NCBI GenBank assembly: GCA_946699065.1
Contig: CAMPDV010000109.1
Location: 124,001 to 188,000 of the forward strand
Source of the DNA: Loxodes magnus
Taxonomy: Eukaryota; Ciliophora; Karyorelictea; Loxodida; Loxodidae
DNA: 64,000 nt
Direction of reading: 5' to 3'
This document shows, piece by piece, positions 34,649 through 47,341 of the stretch (positions are counted from its first letter, which is position 1; every line of letters starts with the position of its first letter). The notes beneath the pieces are model-generated. The model was not told the origin of the DNA and ran no database searches. It saw only the letters and a list, made by a program, of their open reading frames with translations. A program made the translations under genes and the position numbers.

Positions 34649-36319
34649 ATGAAAAAGAAATATTCTAGTCCTTCAAGCGAAAACTAAATGTAAAAAGCAA
34701 TATCTATCAACAGTTTAGAAATACAATCAGAATCCTCTAGAAAATGGATTAATGATAACTAAAAAGCAAAACTAAGAATCAAATCTAGCAGACATCCAAG
34801 AGATAAAAAAAATAATGCCAAGGATTTTAATATTGATAGTGCTTAAAATTTAGATTTTCAACCTAAATCTCCAGCTTTCATAAAGAAGATACATGATGGG
34901 AAATGAATTTAAATGCTTAAAAACGAAAATTGAAATACGAAAAAATAAAGGAAAAATAACTAGAGCAGAAGCAAATCAGAAATACCAATGTGTGGAGGTA
35001 TTCACTAGGTAAACTTCTTTTATAAGTCAAATGTGAAGATAATGAAAAAAATAACTAGAAACAAATCTTGTCTTTGTAATTCATGCGCAGGAAATTAGAA
35101 AAACAACTGACTTTGCAGAGCAAATAATCTCATAGACCAAGCATTAATGTGATTCCACCTTTGTGATGAAAACAAAGATCTGCTTCATAGTTTTACATTT
35201 TTCTTTCAAAAGAAAAACGATAAAAAGAAAAAATTAATGTCTCTACAAAAGAAATTGACTTCAATTCCAACAATAGACATTCCTCAAAAGGTAGTAGGGA
35301 AAAGAAAAAACTAAAGATCCGCAAGACATCAAAACTTTAAAGAAAAGGAATAAAAATATGATTTTCCTACTTAATAAAAGTTTGTGTTATAGTACTCAGA
35401 AGCTGTACATAACTCTTTATACAAGAATGTATTTTCTATTCCTCCTCCAAAATCTCCATTATCTGAGTAAATCAGCAGAGAATATGAACAGTAAAATAAG
35501 AATTTAGGAAGAATAAGTTAAAACTTATTTAAGGAAAATCTATCTAAAAATCAATTTGAGAAAGAAACTTGCCAAAAGAAATCAACAAACTAGAGACTTT
35601 AAATTAAAATTCCTGATAATTACAATCAAGTGTAAAGCAGAATTGACAGTAATTTAACAAATGATAAGAAGATTAAAGAAGATTTACAAGGTTTATACAA
35701 ATAAGAAAAAAGTTATTAAAATTTGCTAAATTTAGATTAATTCAATTAGCAGATTCAGCCACTTTGCTTCAGTATGAAGAATAAAAATTAAAAGAAAATA
35801 AATTTTAAATAATTTTAAAATCGAAGAGAATATTCAGATTTAATCATGTAAAGGCTTCTTAAACCTATTAGGAGCAAAAATAAATTTACGAACTAGGAAT
35901 AAAAAGAAATAAAATAATCAAAGAAAAACGGAATCTTTTCATTGGAGAAAGAATATCTATTAAAATTAGGATCATCTTGAACTCCTAAAGCTTAAAATTC
36001 ATCTAGAAAAGAAAAAACATCAAGTTCAATAAATAGAGTCAATAAAGTATATGTCTAAATGGAAAGATTTAAAAATTTCACATACAAAAAGTAAAAAAAT
36101 AATAAGAAAAATCTATTTTGTTTATCAGCAAGCAATAGAAATAATGTATCAAATAATTCAGCAAACCAAAGCAGGCTTGATAAGAGTATTCAAGTTAAAA
36201 AAATAAACAGAATATATTCTTAAAAAGATTTAAGAAGCAGAGCTAATGATTTCTATAAAATTAGTAACAAAGAATTGCTTAATGATTAGCTTTTTAAGTA
36301 ACAGTTTTTTAAGAAATAA
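34649..36319 (+). CDS. Lys/Asn/Ser-rich basic protein with a cysteine cluster
   Basis: About 556 residues in a single frame from MKKKYSSPSSENQ. It is highly basic and low-complexity, with one ordered-looking block at residues about 130-190: KSCLCNSCAGNQKNNWLCRA, ALMWFHLCDENKDLLHSF. The CxCxxC...C...C pattern could bind zinc. Trp codons in this block are TGA. There is also a Pro/Ser segment (FSIPPPKSPLSEQ). No in-frame TGA occurs before the converging calpain gene. The end given assumes TAA at 36317-36319, 32 bp short of the calpain stop. I do not recognise the family. Confidence 0.6.
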
Positions 36320-36351
36320 AATTTTTTTATTAAAATTGAAATTAAAATTAT

Positions 36352-39300
36352 TCAAACTTCTTTGATAGAAGCTGCAGTATCAGATGTATGTATTCTCAAC
36401 GTAAATTCACCTTCATTTCCTGCTTTGGACTAACAGCAAAAAATAATGTATTGGCCACTTGAAACTTCTATTTCACCTGAGACTATTTTCAGATTGGTTG
36501 GATTTCCGAAGTTATAAACTAAATCGTCTTTAATAAATTTTTCTGCACGTTCATTACCATGAACAACGATAAAAGTTACAAAGCAAGGACCTTTGAAAAG
36601 ATCTTAGCAATTTTTTTGTATCAATTCTATGAATACAGTTGCATCCTTAGTTATATTGAGCTAATATTAAGGATTTTAAGTCATGTCTATTTATGGGTTT
36701 TCTTTGTTGGGTAACCCACATGCAGTTTACCCTCTCCAAGCTCCTTGCATTATTTCCAGCTCATTCCAAATTTAATGATCAAAGACTCTACATATGTACA
36801 AGCTTTTAAATTCTTGTAAAAAGTCATCAAGGCACATCCAAAATTCTCCATCAGCCTTATCTTCAACATTCAATTTTGCAATCAACCTTTTATTCCATGT
36901 TGAACTGCTATCTGACCAATCTCCTTACCATTCAACTCCTTTTGATCCATGAGGATTACGAAGCTTGATTAATTTATTGTCATCTACTTCTTCAACTTTC
37001 ATAATTGAATATGCGTGACCTTAGACTATTCCTTCTCTGGAAACAGCAGCATCTCCTGAAGGATTTTCAGGTGAACCAGCTCCTAATAAATGCTTTTATT
37101 CATAAAGTTTTTTTAAATTTGTCCAGAAAGCATTGGGATTGTTCTATACTTTATCAAGTCTAATTTCTTCAGGTGATCCTCCTGTTAAATCTGCTAAAGC
37201 AAAATGAACTTTGCCGGCTACTATATTAGAATAGCTTCCATAAAATTTAGCATATGCCTTTTCTAAAACCATGACCCAAGACTCTCCTTCTACTTCTGTT
37301 TTAGCAAATGACCATTCTCCATTTTCTCCAACCGGGAATCAATTATCTATAACTACATAAAAAGGTTCCATATTCCTCCAAAACTTTAAACAATAAGCTC
37401 CTGATTTTTATTCGGTTTTCCAGTCTTCTACTTTCTATATTGTATCATAGATTGCTTATTCTGGTAGAACTGAAATAGCACTTAGGAAGTAACAATCACC
37501 TAGAGCTCCTTGCTTAACATCAGCTGCTTCAGGTTTATTTGTATAAAGCGTATATGCATCAGGCAATTTTTTTCATGTTTTAACTTATTACTTAACTGCT
37601 TCAGATCCTAGTGACTAAATATCTTCAGGAGATGTATGAGGGAATTCAAGATCAGTAAAAAGTATTCCATCTTATCTCCATTTATTAATAATCTCTTAAT
37701 ATCTATCAAACTCTCCTCCCTTTATTATCGATTATTGCTTTTAAAATCTTTAGTTAGCAGCTTCTTATTCCTATTCTTGATCCTAGGAAATTTTCAACTT
37801 TTGTTATTTTCTTTCTTCCTTATATTCCTAGAAAAGTATATCAAACTATTGTCTCTAATCTTGACTAAGTTCATCTAGCTATTTAAGAGCATCTGCATAT
37901 CTAGCATACACATTTCCTATTTTTGAAATATGAATTGTGATCTCTTGCTACTTTAATTATTCCTTCTTGGCAATTAGAAAATTCTTAAAGGTTTGCATCT
38001 CTTTTATTTAATGAGCGTTTCCTAGCAAAGTTAGTCTAATCTAGAACTCAACTAATAACTCTAGAGCTTCTAATTGTAGTTAATAAAACTTCTTAGTACA
38101 GTTGAAGATTTCAATTTATAGCTGAATATCTTTATTATTCTTAGTCTCCTTGTATAATGAGTTTATGTGATCTTAGCCACTCTAAAGATCTATCTTCGCT
38201 ACTTCACCCTGTTCAATTCCATATTACTATTAGATATCTTCATCAAATTGCTTGATACACTATTCCAGTGCCTTTTTTACTCCTTTTTCATACTGAGATT
38301 TTCCTACATTTTCTTCGTTGTTACCACTCTTGGACTTATTATCCTTCAAAAGAAAACCAACACCCTTTCCTAAGTTGCCAATACTCCACCCTGATAAGAC
38401 AATATTAATTAAAACGAAAATAACTTCTCCAACACTTCCAAAAGCGACTCCTACATAATAAGGTCTTAGCCAGATAGTGGCCAATACAGACCATAGCATA
38501 TAATTAAAGAACATGAATATGATATAGACATTAACAACGTTGTGCTGTTCTATCTTGTCTTTTTACGGGTTATACTTAAAGCAAGGGAATAAAAATGAAC
38601 CATATAGTATCGGAGATTCATCCTAATTGCGATAATCTGACAGATGCTGCAGTATCGTCTTTAAGAGAATATAGAATTAGCCTGTTCCAATACTTATAGT
38701 AAACCCGTAAAATTCTTTTAATGGAGTCGCTCATGCAATTACTAAACCTGACCAGAAGAGGATAAAGCAAGTGACAGAGAGAACAAAAATCCATCTTGGA
38801 GGAAGCTTATAGTTGCTAATAATGAATTTAGCTATATAAAATGTGTAGATCCATGAAACTAAGCTAACAGCTGCTATTATTCCTGCTGTCAAATATTTTC
38901 CATTTATCGCATAAAGAACTACCAGTAAGCAACAGCTTAGAAAACTAAAGGTGCTCAATAATAAGATTACTCGGTTAATTTAGAAGTTATTATCGAAGAA
39001 CTTGTGGATACTAAGAACTCCAAAAATTAAGCCAGGCATACCAACACTAATTGTACTTTCAACAATTTGGTCAAATATAAGAAACCCATAAATATAGCAG
39101 CCAGCTTATGCAATGACTAAACCGACATAATTGTTCCACCTCAACTATTGTTCAGCTAATGAGTAAGACATCATGGATATTAATGTTATTTTGAATGCTA
39201 TTATCCATATGGCAATTGAGAGTCCAAAATGATTCATACTACCATCAATTGCTGCTAAGGTTGCTAAGAAGCCTAAAGTCATAAAAGAACTGAAAATAGT

Positions 39301-40917
39301 ATAATAATCAAGTTTTGGCAATTTCTTTGTGAAAAAGGCTTTAAGGAAGTTATATCCATTTTACTTCCAATCAAACAGCTCTATTAATTCTTTTTAATTC
39401 GCTTGCTAGACTGGCTATTGCTCTTAGTTCTGCTATTCCATTTTTCTTTGTATCTCTTGCTATTTTTATACTCTCTTGTTATGGTCTTGAACATCAGTTA
39501 TAAAACTGTAGTTATTTCTAATCCAAAACCTGATAGAGCACATAAAAAATAGAGCTATGCAAGGTAAAAGAGTACCTAACGTTAAAGCAGATTCATGCTT
39601 AGTTAATAAGAAGAGTAAGATTCCAGCACCAAAGCAAACAAGTAGGAATATTATGGCAAAAAAGTATTCTGTCTTAAAGCTTTGCCAACACTTTTAAAGT
39701 GGATTATATGCTTTAAAGCCTTTTCACTCTAAATATAAAACTCTTGTGAAGCAAAAAATCACGAAGATAATAATTTCGAACATCAAGGTAGCTACACCTG
39801 CCATTCAGAATATAAGCTCATGCTCTTCTGGATCTGTTTCGCTAGTAGTATTTGGTATTCCTTCAATATCCTATCCTGTTATTATAATGACAATGACGAA
39901 TACTAAGACTGCAAAGGAAGTGATAAGAGGTAGATTCCATTTATTTTCTTTCCTAGTACTAAATCTAATTGGGAACATTTCTTATACTATTTTTCAGAAC
40001 AAGAAGCACATTATTAAGATATGAAGCAGAGCATATCCTATGAACCAAAGTTAGCCTCCAAAGGCATAAAGAAGTATTCTAGAGCCTATACTCTAAATAC
40101 TGACAAGTAAAGGGCTAGCTTTAGACTAAGTAAACAAGATAATATCAACAGATACTACCAGCACTGAAGTTATTGTAGCTAGTCATTTATCATTGTCATT
40201 AGTATAAGCATAAGTAGTTATAGAATAAGCGATAAGCACACCTAAGCTAATCAAATACCATATAACCATTCTTCAGTATCTTTAACTATCTGATTTAATA
40301 GTGAAAAGCCCTTAAAATGGTCCAGAAAGTACCTTAGTGAACTTAGTATCTACTTTTTTCTTGATATTTTCGACTTGTTCTTAAGGCATATCTTTAATTA
40401 TATCGTCTAAGGTAAGATTCTACTTGCTTCTTTACAAAAAGGTGAATATAATTATTACTAGGCCATTTATACTTAAAAAGACAGAACTCATTCCAAAGAA
40501 CTCAGTATCTTGGAAAATTATGATGAGTTGATATATCAGATATAATATACAGGCAGTTGAAAGCAGCATCCAGCTTGTAGAGGTAATCAAATAAATATCT
40601 CACTTTATCTTAAAAACTCCTAGTTGAACGAACAAATACGTGAATCCGAGTAAGAAAGTACACAAAGCTACCAATTCGTAAGAATATATAAGTTAGCTAA
40701 TAATTCAGCAAATTAAAAATACAAGAGGCCATAAGAAAGTCACGTATACCGAGCCAAGTGTTATTTTAGATGGAGGGAAGTTCTTTAGCAGATACCCAGG
40801 AATTGCTTTGAAACTTCCTTCCAATTTGTTTAAAAATAATAAGATTAAGAAAGAAGTGATCACAAACATAATTCCAAGCTCTATTGACACAGGTTCAATT
40901 TATACTGATTCTACCAT
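36352..40917 (-). CDS. Multi-membrane-span calpain, DEK1-like
   Basis: 1521 residues in one uninterrupted frame, ATG 40917 to TGA 36354-36352. Residues 1 to about 850 hold many hydrophobic segments (roughly 20 membrane spans by eye). Then comes a Gln/Glu/Lys-rich helical linker (860-1110), a calpain cysteine protease domain and a C2-like beta-sandwich (about 1400-1521, ending EFTLRIHTSDTAASIKEV). The catalytic triad is complete: Cys1142 in QGALGDCYFLSAISVL, His1301 in GIVQGHAYSIMKV, Asn1321 in IKLRNPHGSKGVEWQG. The architecture (TM array, linker, CysPc, C2L) is that of plant DEK1 and its alveolate/protist relatives, membrane-anchored calcium-regulated proteases that can be released by autocleavage. 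About half of the Gln codons are TAA or TAG; TGA encodes several Trp. Confidence 0.9.
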
Positions 40918-41331
40918 TTATAAAATTCAGTTACTTTTTTCCTTTTAATGCGTAATTTTTTCTGATTGTTTATTCTAATGAAAAAAATTAAATTCTAAAG
41001 AGAATAGTTCCTTAAAAAGCCTTAGTTACATATTTATTCCTTTATCCAGATTTTGAATCAATTGAAAGCTAATTTATTTTAGTTTAATGCAAAGCTCTCA
41101 AATATATGTATGCTTAGGTTCTATTCATTCAACTAGAATTAGCAAGAAACATACTTATCATCTTTATTTTACTCTTTTCATGACTTCTCCTGTAATTATG
41201 CAAAGCTGAAGTTTTAATGACTTCTTGCAAATACTTAAAGAGCTAGATTAGTTATCCTATATCAATAGAAAAGAGTACAAATAGATTAATTAGTTTACTA
41301 CTCTTTCGTACTGTTTAATAAGAAACTTAAT
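40918..41331. other. Divergent intergenic region
   Basis: It lies between the calpain start (minus) and the small gene at 41332 (plus). A plus-strand frame upstream of 41332 (containing SFNDFLQILKELDQL) is protein-like in another frame, so the downstream gene may have an earlier exon here. Confidence 0.4.
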
Positions 41332-41802
41332 ATGGAGCATATTTTTAATCCTTGCGTATAATAAACAGTATAAAGAAGCAAGTTAACTCACTCTTTATCT
41401 TCTAAAGATTTTGCTTGCAATATAAGCTAAAACCCTTTTATATCTGAGAAGGATTAACCTACTGAAGTTAATGATCAATGCAAATCTAAAAAAAAGAAAA
41501 GCAAAAGATATAACGTTAAGTATCCTGCTAGCAAGTTCGCTCCCAAAAACCCATTTTTATAGAAAGTCAAAGCTGCATTAATTAACTGGAATGAAGGATC
41601 TAATATAAAAACCTAGGATGCCGAATAACCATAAAAAGGGAGTATATAAGAAATTAAGGATCAAAAAGAGTTAATTTAAAAATGTAGTTAAGAACAGGTA
41701 GTTTCACTCGCAGTGTAATAAGTAAAAGAAACTCAAAAGAGTAAATTTGATCTCAGCAACTTAAAGAAAAGTGGATTAATGGCTAAAAGATCAAAGAAAT
41801 GA
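41332..41802 (+). CDS. Small Lys-rich protein, start uncertain
   Basis: 156 residues from MEHIFNPC to TGA 41800-41802 after SGLMAKRSKK. The middle has a poly-Lys patch (CKSKKKKSKRYNVKYPASKF) followed by NPFLQKVKAALINWN, an amphipathic helix, and a Gln/Lys/Glu coiled-coil tail. An earlier start or upstream exon is possible because the frame stays open upstream. The function is unknown; the basic patch might bind nucleic acid or membrane. Confidence 0.5.
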
Positions 41803-43162
41803 AATATAAACATACTATCAAAGTTTAATATTAGCATTTATAATCGGTTTTATCTTTTATCTTTATAAAATCAAATAAGTAAATTACATAACTAAATGCC
41901 TTATAAGATGCAAAACGATAAGAATGATATTTAAGCTTATTTAATATTAATTACTGAAAATGCGAGCAAAACATATATATTTATGTCAATAGCTGCCTTA
42001 AAACATATAATAGTTCCCAGAGAGACTATGAGTAAGTATTGCTTTATCTTTAAATTTCTGAATAACTCTTTATTCAGTGCAAAATAAATTAGAGGAAAAT
42101 CTTCTTAAAGAATTAAATATTTGTAGGTTGTAAATGATTACTCATGTAAGTAAGCTCTTATTAAGATTCCTAAAATATTGATCAACAAGCCATAAAATTT
42201 GTTTCAATTATTACTAAAATTTCCTTTTATATATACTTATAATTGAATTTCTATCATTTAATCTACACTACTAATCAATCACTATCAACTATAAAACCTA
42301 AACACTATTTTCTAGATAAATAGTATGTTATCATTTAAATAAATTATTTTCTACACCTAATTCTAAAGAAATGAGATATGAAGATATATAAAATTAGAAA
42401 AATAAGATAATGAATATTATTAATGATTGGAATGCTGTTTATACGAATAGATATAAACTAAGCTAATAAAAGTAATAACTAGAAATAAACATAATGCTTT
42501 ATTTAGAATACTCTATTGACCTTATATATTATTGATATACTATTTTACTTTTTTAAGTGTCAATGTGAAATTTTGTTGGCTGTAGTGAAGAAAATAATTG
42601 GATAAATAATAGCCAAATAATAGTGAAGCTAATTAATTAGGAAGTGTTTATGTGCTAAATTGCTTTAATAATGATTATGTATTTAATATGAATTTAATCA
42701 TTGTGGTATTTCTTATTGATATGATTATTAGAATAAAGAAAACAGGAAATGAAAGTTTATTATGTTTGATATGTAGCGTAATATAGTCTATAGAATTGTA
42801 TTAATTAATTATTTCACTGATTGATTTAATAAAATTGTTTATTTGACAAGAGAATTCCTTACATTCCACTTCAATTATCTGCTACATATTATTATTTAAC
42901 TAAGATGTGATAAATTCTAAGTCTCGTTTTGCTCTATAGTAAATAAGACATACCTGGAAGCTACTTGATTATCTAATTTCTAACGCTAGAAAAGTTATAC
43001 TAAACTTTCTCCAATTTCCTAAAGTGAATAACTAAAAGCAATAGATATTTCTTAGGCTAACAAATACTACTTTAGGATAGAAAACATATTTCCCACGTCA
43101 TTAATGATAATGTTACAATAATATGATTTGAGTTAAATTTCCTATGAGTTTGGTTGATCATT
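41803..43162. other. Intergenic, AT-rich, 1.4 kb
   Basis: No gene was recognised. It lies between two genes pointing towards each other, so it is 3' flank on both sides. Confidence 0.5.
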
Positions 43163-45357
43163 TCAATTTATCTTCCTCTCATACTTTTAAATTGTATAGT
43201 CAACTGTTTAAATCATTATTTACTATAGCCTTTCTAAAATTTGTTATGTGTAGATCTATATTTCTGAATCAATATCCTAGAGTTTCTATATTTAGTTTTT
43301 GTCTATGAAGCTAGCACTGATGAATGGAATTTAGAAACTAATATATTGCAAGCTGGATATGCAAAGTGCTAAGTGTCTTGCTGATATTAACTTGATCTTT
43401 TATGATATCTAAGAATTTCCATTTAGAAAAATCTGAATCATTAGTGAATTATGTAGTTTTAAATTTTCGATAATGCTGCCATTCATTTCTTATGTTCTAA
43501 TCATTTTTTGTATTTTTAACTTTTGCTATATGATTAGGAAAGTATGAAAGGTGGACTTGAATATGATTTTCGATCTTTCGTATTTTTAATTTTAAACTTC
43601 TTTTATCGATTGTTGCCATTTAATAATATTCTAGTTCTTTTCCTAAGATATTAAATAATCCTAGAAGTTGTCATTTTAGAAAAATTAGTTAATCTCCTAT
43701 ATACTCCTAATTCTTAGCCTTTCTATGTATCCTGCAATAAAAAATTACATTTTTCGACATTCCTTAAAAGCATTTCTGTTTGGCTTTTATTTTCGTATCC
43801 GAATTGCTTATTGGTTTCTTCTATTTACTGTATTAAGCATCTTAATTCTTTAAACTTATCAACTAAAATTGAAACTTACTTATGTAGTTTATAACTAGCA
43901 TACCATACTCTTATGCTTTTGTACTATCTTTATGAATTTATTCAAAAACCTTTCTATGAATTATCTGAAAAAAAATTCAATTTCTATTATAATCTCACTA
44001 ATTGTCTGTTGCTACTGTGAGTCTCAAATTTCAACAACTTATCCTAGAATTTATATTTCATATGACTGCATTATACTAAGTGTTATTTACTACAGTCTAG
44101 TAAGCATAGCATTATAGACTTAGTAGAACATACTAATCAGCTTTTGAAATTCGTTGACTTTAAGCTACATTATTCTTCTTCCATTTTTTAAAGGTTGCAA
44201 AATATGAGAAAAAGCTACCTTCAAAGATTTGATGGTTTAAACTCTAGCTTCTGAAAGATCTATATTAAGTGTATTTAAATACTTAATGCAATGAATCAAT
44301 TACTGCATACTGTTCAGATTAATGTCTTTAACCAAAATCTACTAAATTTACTCTTAATTTTCTAATTTCATTAGATAGTCCACATTTCTCTGATAAATAT
44401 CAAGACAATCACTAAGTATAATAGTCTAGATACTAGTTCTAAAATCATTTTATAGTTATTCTTATAATTTTTTCTAAATTCCTAGTATTTCTGTAGTCAT
44501 TTACCTAAAATAAAAGCTTACTTCATGCACTTGATATTATAATCTTGTAAAAATAGCTTCTAATTATTGCTAATCTCTATTAAAGCCTTTAGATTCTCTT
44601 TTTATTCAATATTATGATATATTTTATTTTTTATGTCTATTAGCTATTAAATCTGAATCAACAACTCTTTCACTTAAAATTTATTCTATCTACTTACTAG
44701 TTTTTTCGAAAGGCTTATTTCAGGTACTATTTAGTGCTATGAAATTGATATTAATGAACTTCTAATTTTATTAACATGAGCGATATAGTTATCAACTTAT
44801 TTCTATAAAGTAATCACTTCCATAACACATTACATAAATACTGGCAAGTTAAACCATATTTAGTGCTCCAGTTTATTTTCCACTAATTCTAGAAGTTCCT
44901 AAAGCTACTACAGCGTTAATTTTTCTTCATTCTTCCAGTTTGATATGAATAAAGTTGGCGGTATTTTTAAGCTTTGCAAACGGGTGATTGTTTTGGTAGA
45001 TTAGTTTTGCTTCTGATAAAACAGCAGTTTGTTTTCCTTAATTTTGTTAATGACTGTATTATTTTAAGAGTGCCACTAAAAGTATCTTTAAAAGCTTTTT
45101 ATATCTATCCTTTACTAAAGCCTTTTCGGCAGATTTTTATAATCAGTTTATCTTTCTTTTATCATCGTTCCAAATCAATCTTATACCTAGAAAATTCAAT
45201 CCTTTTTAGATTAAGCTAGTATATTGGAGAAGTTGGTATTAGAAGAGTATAAACTTTACTTTTAGTAGAAATGTTCTATCATAATAGATTCTTCAGTCAG
45301 CGAGATTTCACTAGGTCTGCTACTATTGCTATCTAAACTTTAATCTAATCTCTCCAT
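43163..45357 (-). CDS. Coiled-coil protein with several mini-introns
   Basis: The gene runs from ATG 45357 (MERLDQSLDSNSSSRPSEIS) to TGA 43165-43163, about 700 residues after splicing. The protein-like frame switches several times: LNLKRIEFSRYKIDLERWQK (about 45190), then LTLQQLQELLELVENKL (about 44880), then DCLDIYQRNVDYLMKLENQ (about 44410) through SLKVAFSHILQPLKNG, then FKELRCLIQQIEETNKQF (about 43840), then IIENLKLHNSLMIQIFLNG near the end. Such switches without loss of helical character suggest 14-23 nt introns, for example gtaaatgactacag or a longer form near 44495. All parts are alpha-helical, Gln/Leu/Ile-rich and without enzyme motifs. A cytoskeletal or dynein-associated role is possible but unproven. 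Confidence 0.6.
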
Positions 45358-46672
45358 ATGATTATTAAATACTAATTAGAGTTTAATTTTAAATTTCAAA
45401 TACTAATATTAATATAACTAACCTACCTCTCTTCCTATCTATTACTGATTTATGCTCTTATTATTCTTTAGATGCTCTTAGTCTTTATTATGCCTTCTCA
45501 TCTGTTAATTTTAAATTAGATATGAAAGAGTTGGAATAGTGATAGAGTATATACAGTGAAAATATAGGACTGACATATAATAATTAGTGTAATATTTCTA
45601 TGTAAGATTTGCTGAGAAATTAGTATAAACGTATAGAGGAAACTATACTCTTCAGACTCTACTCTGAGTATATTTAACTGGAAAATATTTAAATTTTTAT
45701 AAGAAAAGTTTAAATAAAATCTGACTAGAAACATTCAAATACTTTACTTTAAGAATATAATGAAAAAAATTATGAAGATTACATTTATATCAGAATGCTA
45801 GTATAAAGTAAAAATTAAGTCAATAGAACTAGTTGCTTGTTGTTAGAAGTAGATAAATACTACTAAAGTATTTATGTTTAATAGTGAAATTAATAAAGGT
45901 TGCATGTAAATAAATCTAATTTTTTTATTTTAGATATTTTAAAATTGGTTAGCAATTTGGCAAATAATAAGTATTATAAATCATAGAATAAAATTACTCC
46001 AAAAGATAATTGAAATGAGAGTAATAAACAGAATAGTAAGCACAAAAGTCTTAGAAATATTACTTAATCACAAACTTAAATCATAATAGGCAAATGTGAT
46101 TTATATTTTTTAATCAATTATTAGCTTTTATAACTTATAGATGAAGAGATAACCTCCTTTAATAAATAGAATGAAAAAAAGAATAATATTAAATTAAAAA
46201 GATCTTTAATAGATAAGGATTATATTAGATATCTTGAAACTTAATTTATAAACGTTATTTTAATAATAACTTAGATTAAGAGTTGTAGTATGATTGATAT
46301 GATGCATAAGTAATTCATTTTAGATATTAATAATTACATTTTTTAAGTTTATTTCTTAAAAAGGTTTTATATATCTCTAAAATCTAAGTAAGAGCTTAGA
46401 ATAAACTACTTAGCTATCCTAACTAATAAAGTATGATATTTAGACATATTAAAAATAATGAACTGATGTAAGATCTTTAGTAAGTAGGGTTTGTGGAAAG
46501 ATTTATTATTTATTTGGATGCAAAGAAGATATTAAATATTAATTAATTTTTAGACTTTTGATATATCAAATTGAATCTTGATTTTAGAGTATTTATAGGA
46601 AAATAAAAGGAATCGGATTTTAGAAATTAACATTGAATTCTATAAAAGTCTGGTATATTAAGATTAACAATA
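45358..46672. other. Intergenic, AT-rich, 1.3 kb
   Basis: No gene was recognised on either strand. It is very poor in TGA on the minus strand downstream of the C2H2 gene, so that frame is open for hundreds of bases, but the sequence is not protein-like. Confidence 0.5.
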
Positions 46673-47341
46673 TTACGGGTTGTTGTAGACCATTATGTAG
46701 TGGACACTAGCATCTGCATTTTTGCTGAGATGTCTAGACAACCCAAATTTTCTTTTATAAGTCTTTCCACAGGCACAGGAATAGATTTAGTTATTATGAA
46801 CAGCCTCAAGATGTTCCTTTAATGTTGATTTTCTGCTGAACTCTTTGTTGCAGAAGCTGCATGTAACTTTTTTAAGATGCTTATGAACAATCATCTCATG
46901 ATCATCTCTATGGCATTTTTCTGTGAATGTCTGTGCACACTAGCTACATTTGAAATTCTTTATTTTTAAGTGAACTGCATTTATATGGCGACATAAATCC
47001 CAGCTATCTCTAAATCTTTTATCACATAGCTCGCATATTTTCTTTTTAGATTCTTCTAGATTTTATTTCGTATTAGCGATAGTACTCTAAGATATGAAAT
47101 CTTGTAATTGCTCTTCGTTATCTTCATAATATCATGGATCTCATTGAAATTCTTCATACTCATCTAATGTATCTAATGTATACACTGAAGATGTATCATC
47201 TTCATCTTTATCCTAAGTGAAATCAGATCTAGTAGAAGCTGTTTTATAGCTCGCCACTGACATACACTCATCGATGTTCTCCCTTTCAAATTTCTTAGCT
47301 ATTTCTTTAGCTGGATCATTTGACTTGAAAATATGATACAT
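46673..47341 (-). CDS. C2H2 zinc-finger protein, four fingers
   Basis: 222 residues from MYHIFKSNDPAKEIAKKF. An acidic N-terminal half (DKDEDDTSSVYTLDTLDEYE) precedes four consecutive fingers: ICELCDKRFRDSWDLCRHI with following AVH; FKCSQCAQTFTEKCHRDDHE with MIVH; VTCSFCNKEFSRKSTLKEHL with EAVH; and a shortened YSCACGKTYKRKFGLSRHL with a single residue between the cysteines. It is probably a DNA- or RNA-binding nuclear protein; the acidic part could be an activation region. There is no in-frame TGA for hundreds of bases after the last finger, so the end is set at TAA 46675-46673; this is a candidate case of TAA used as a stop. Confidence 0.75.

Noticed and set aside
37636..40024. Plus-strand short frames within the calpain region
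   Set aside because: They are antisense shadows of a single 1521-codon minus-strand frame with recognisable protease motifs.
45516..45734. Short frame in the spacer upstream of the coiled-coil gene
   Set aside because: No conserved pattern, extreme AT content, and isolated; open frames are expected by chance under this code.
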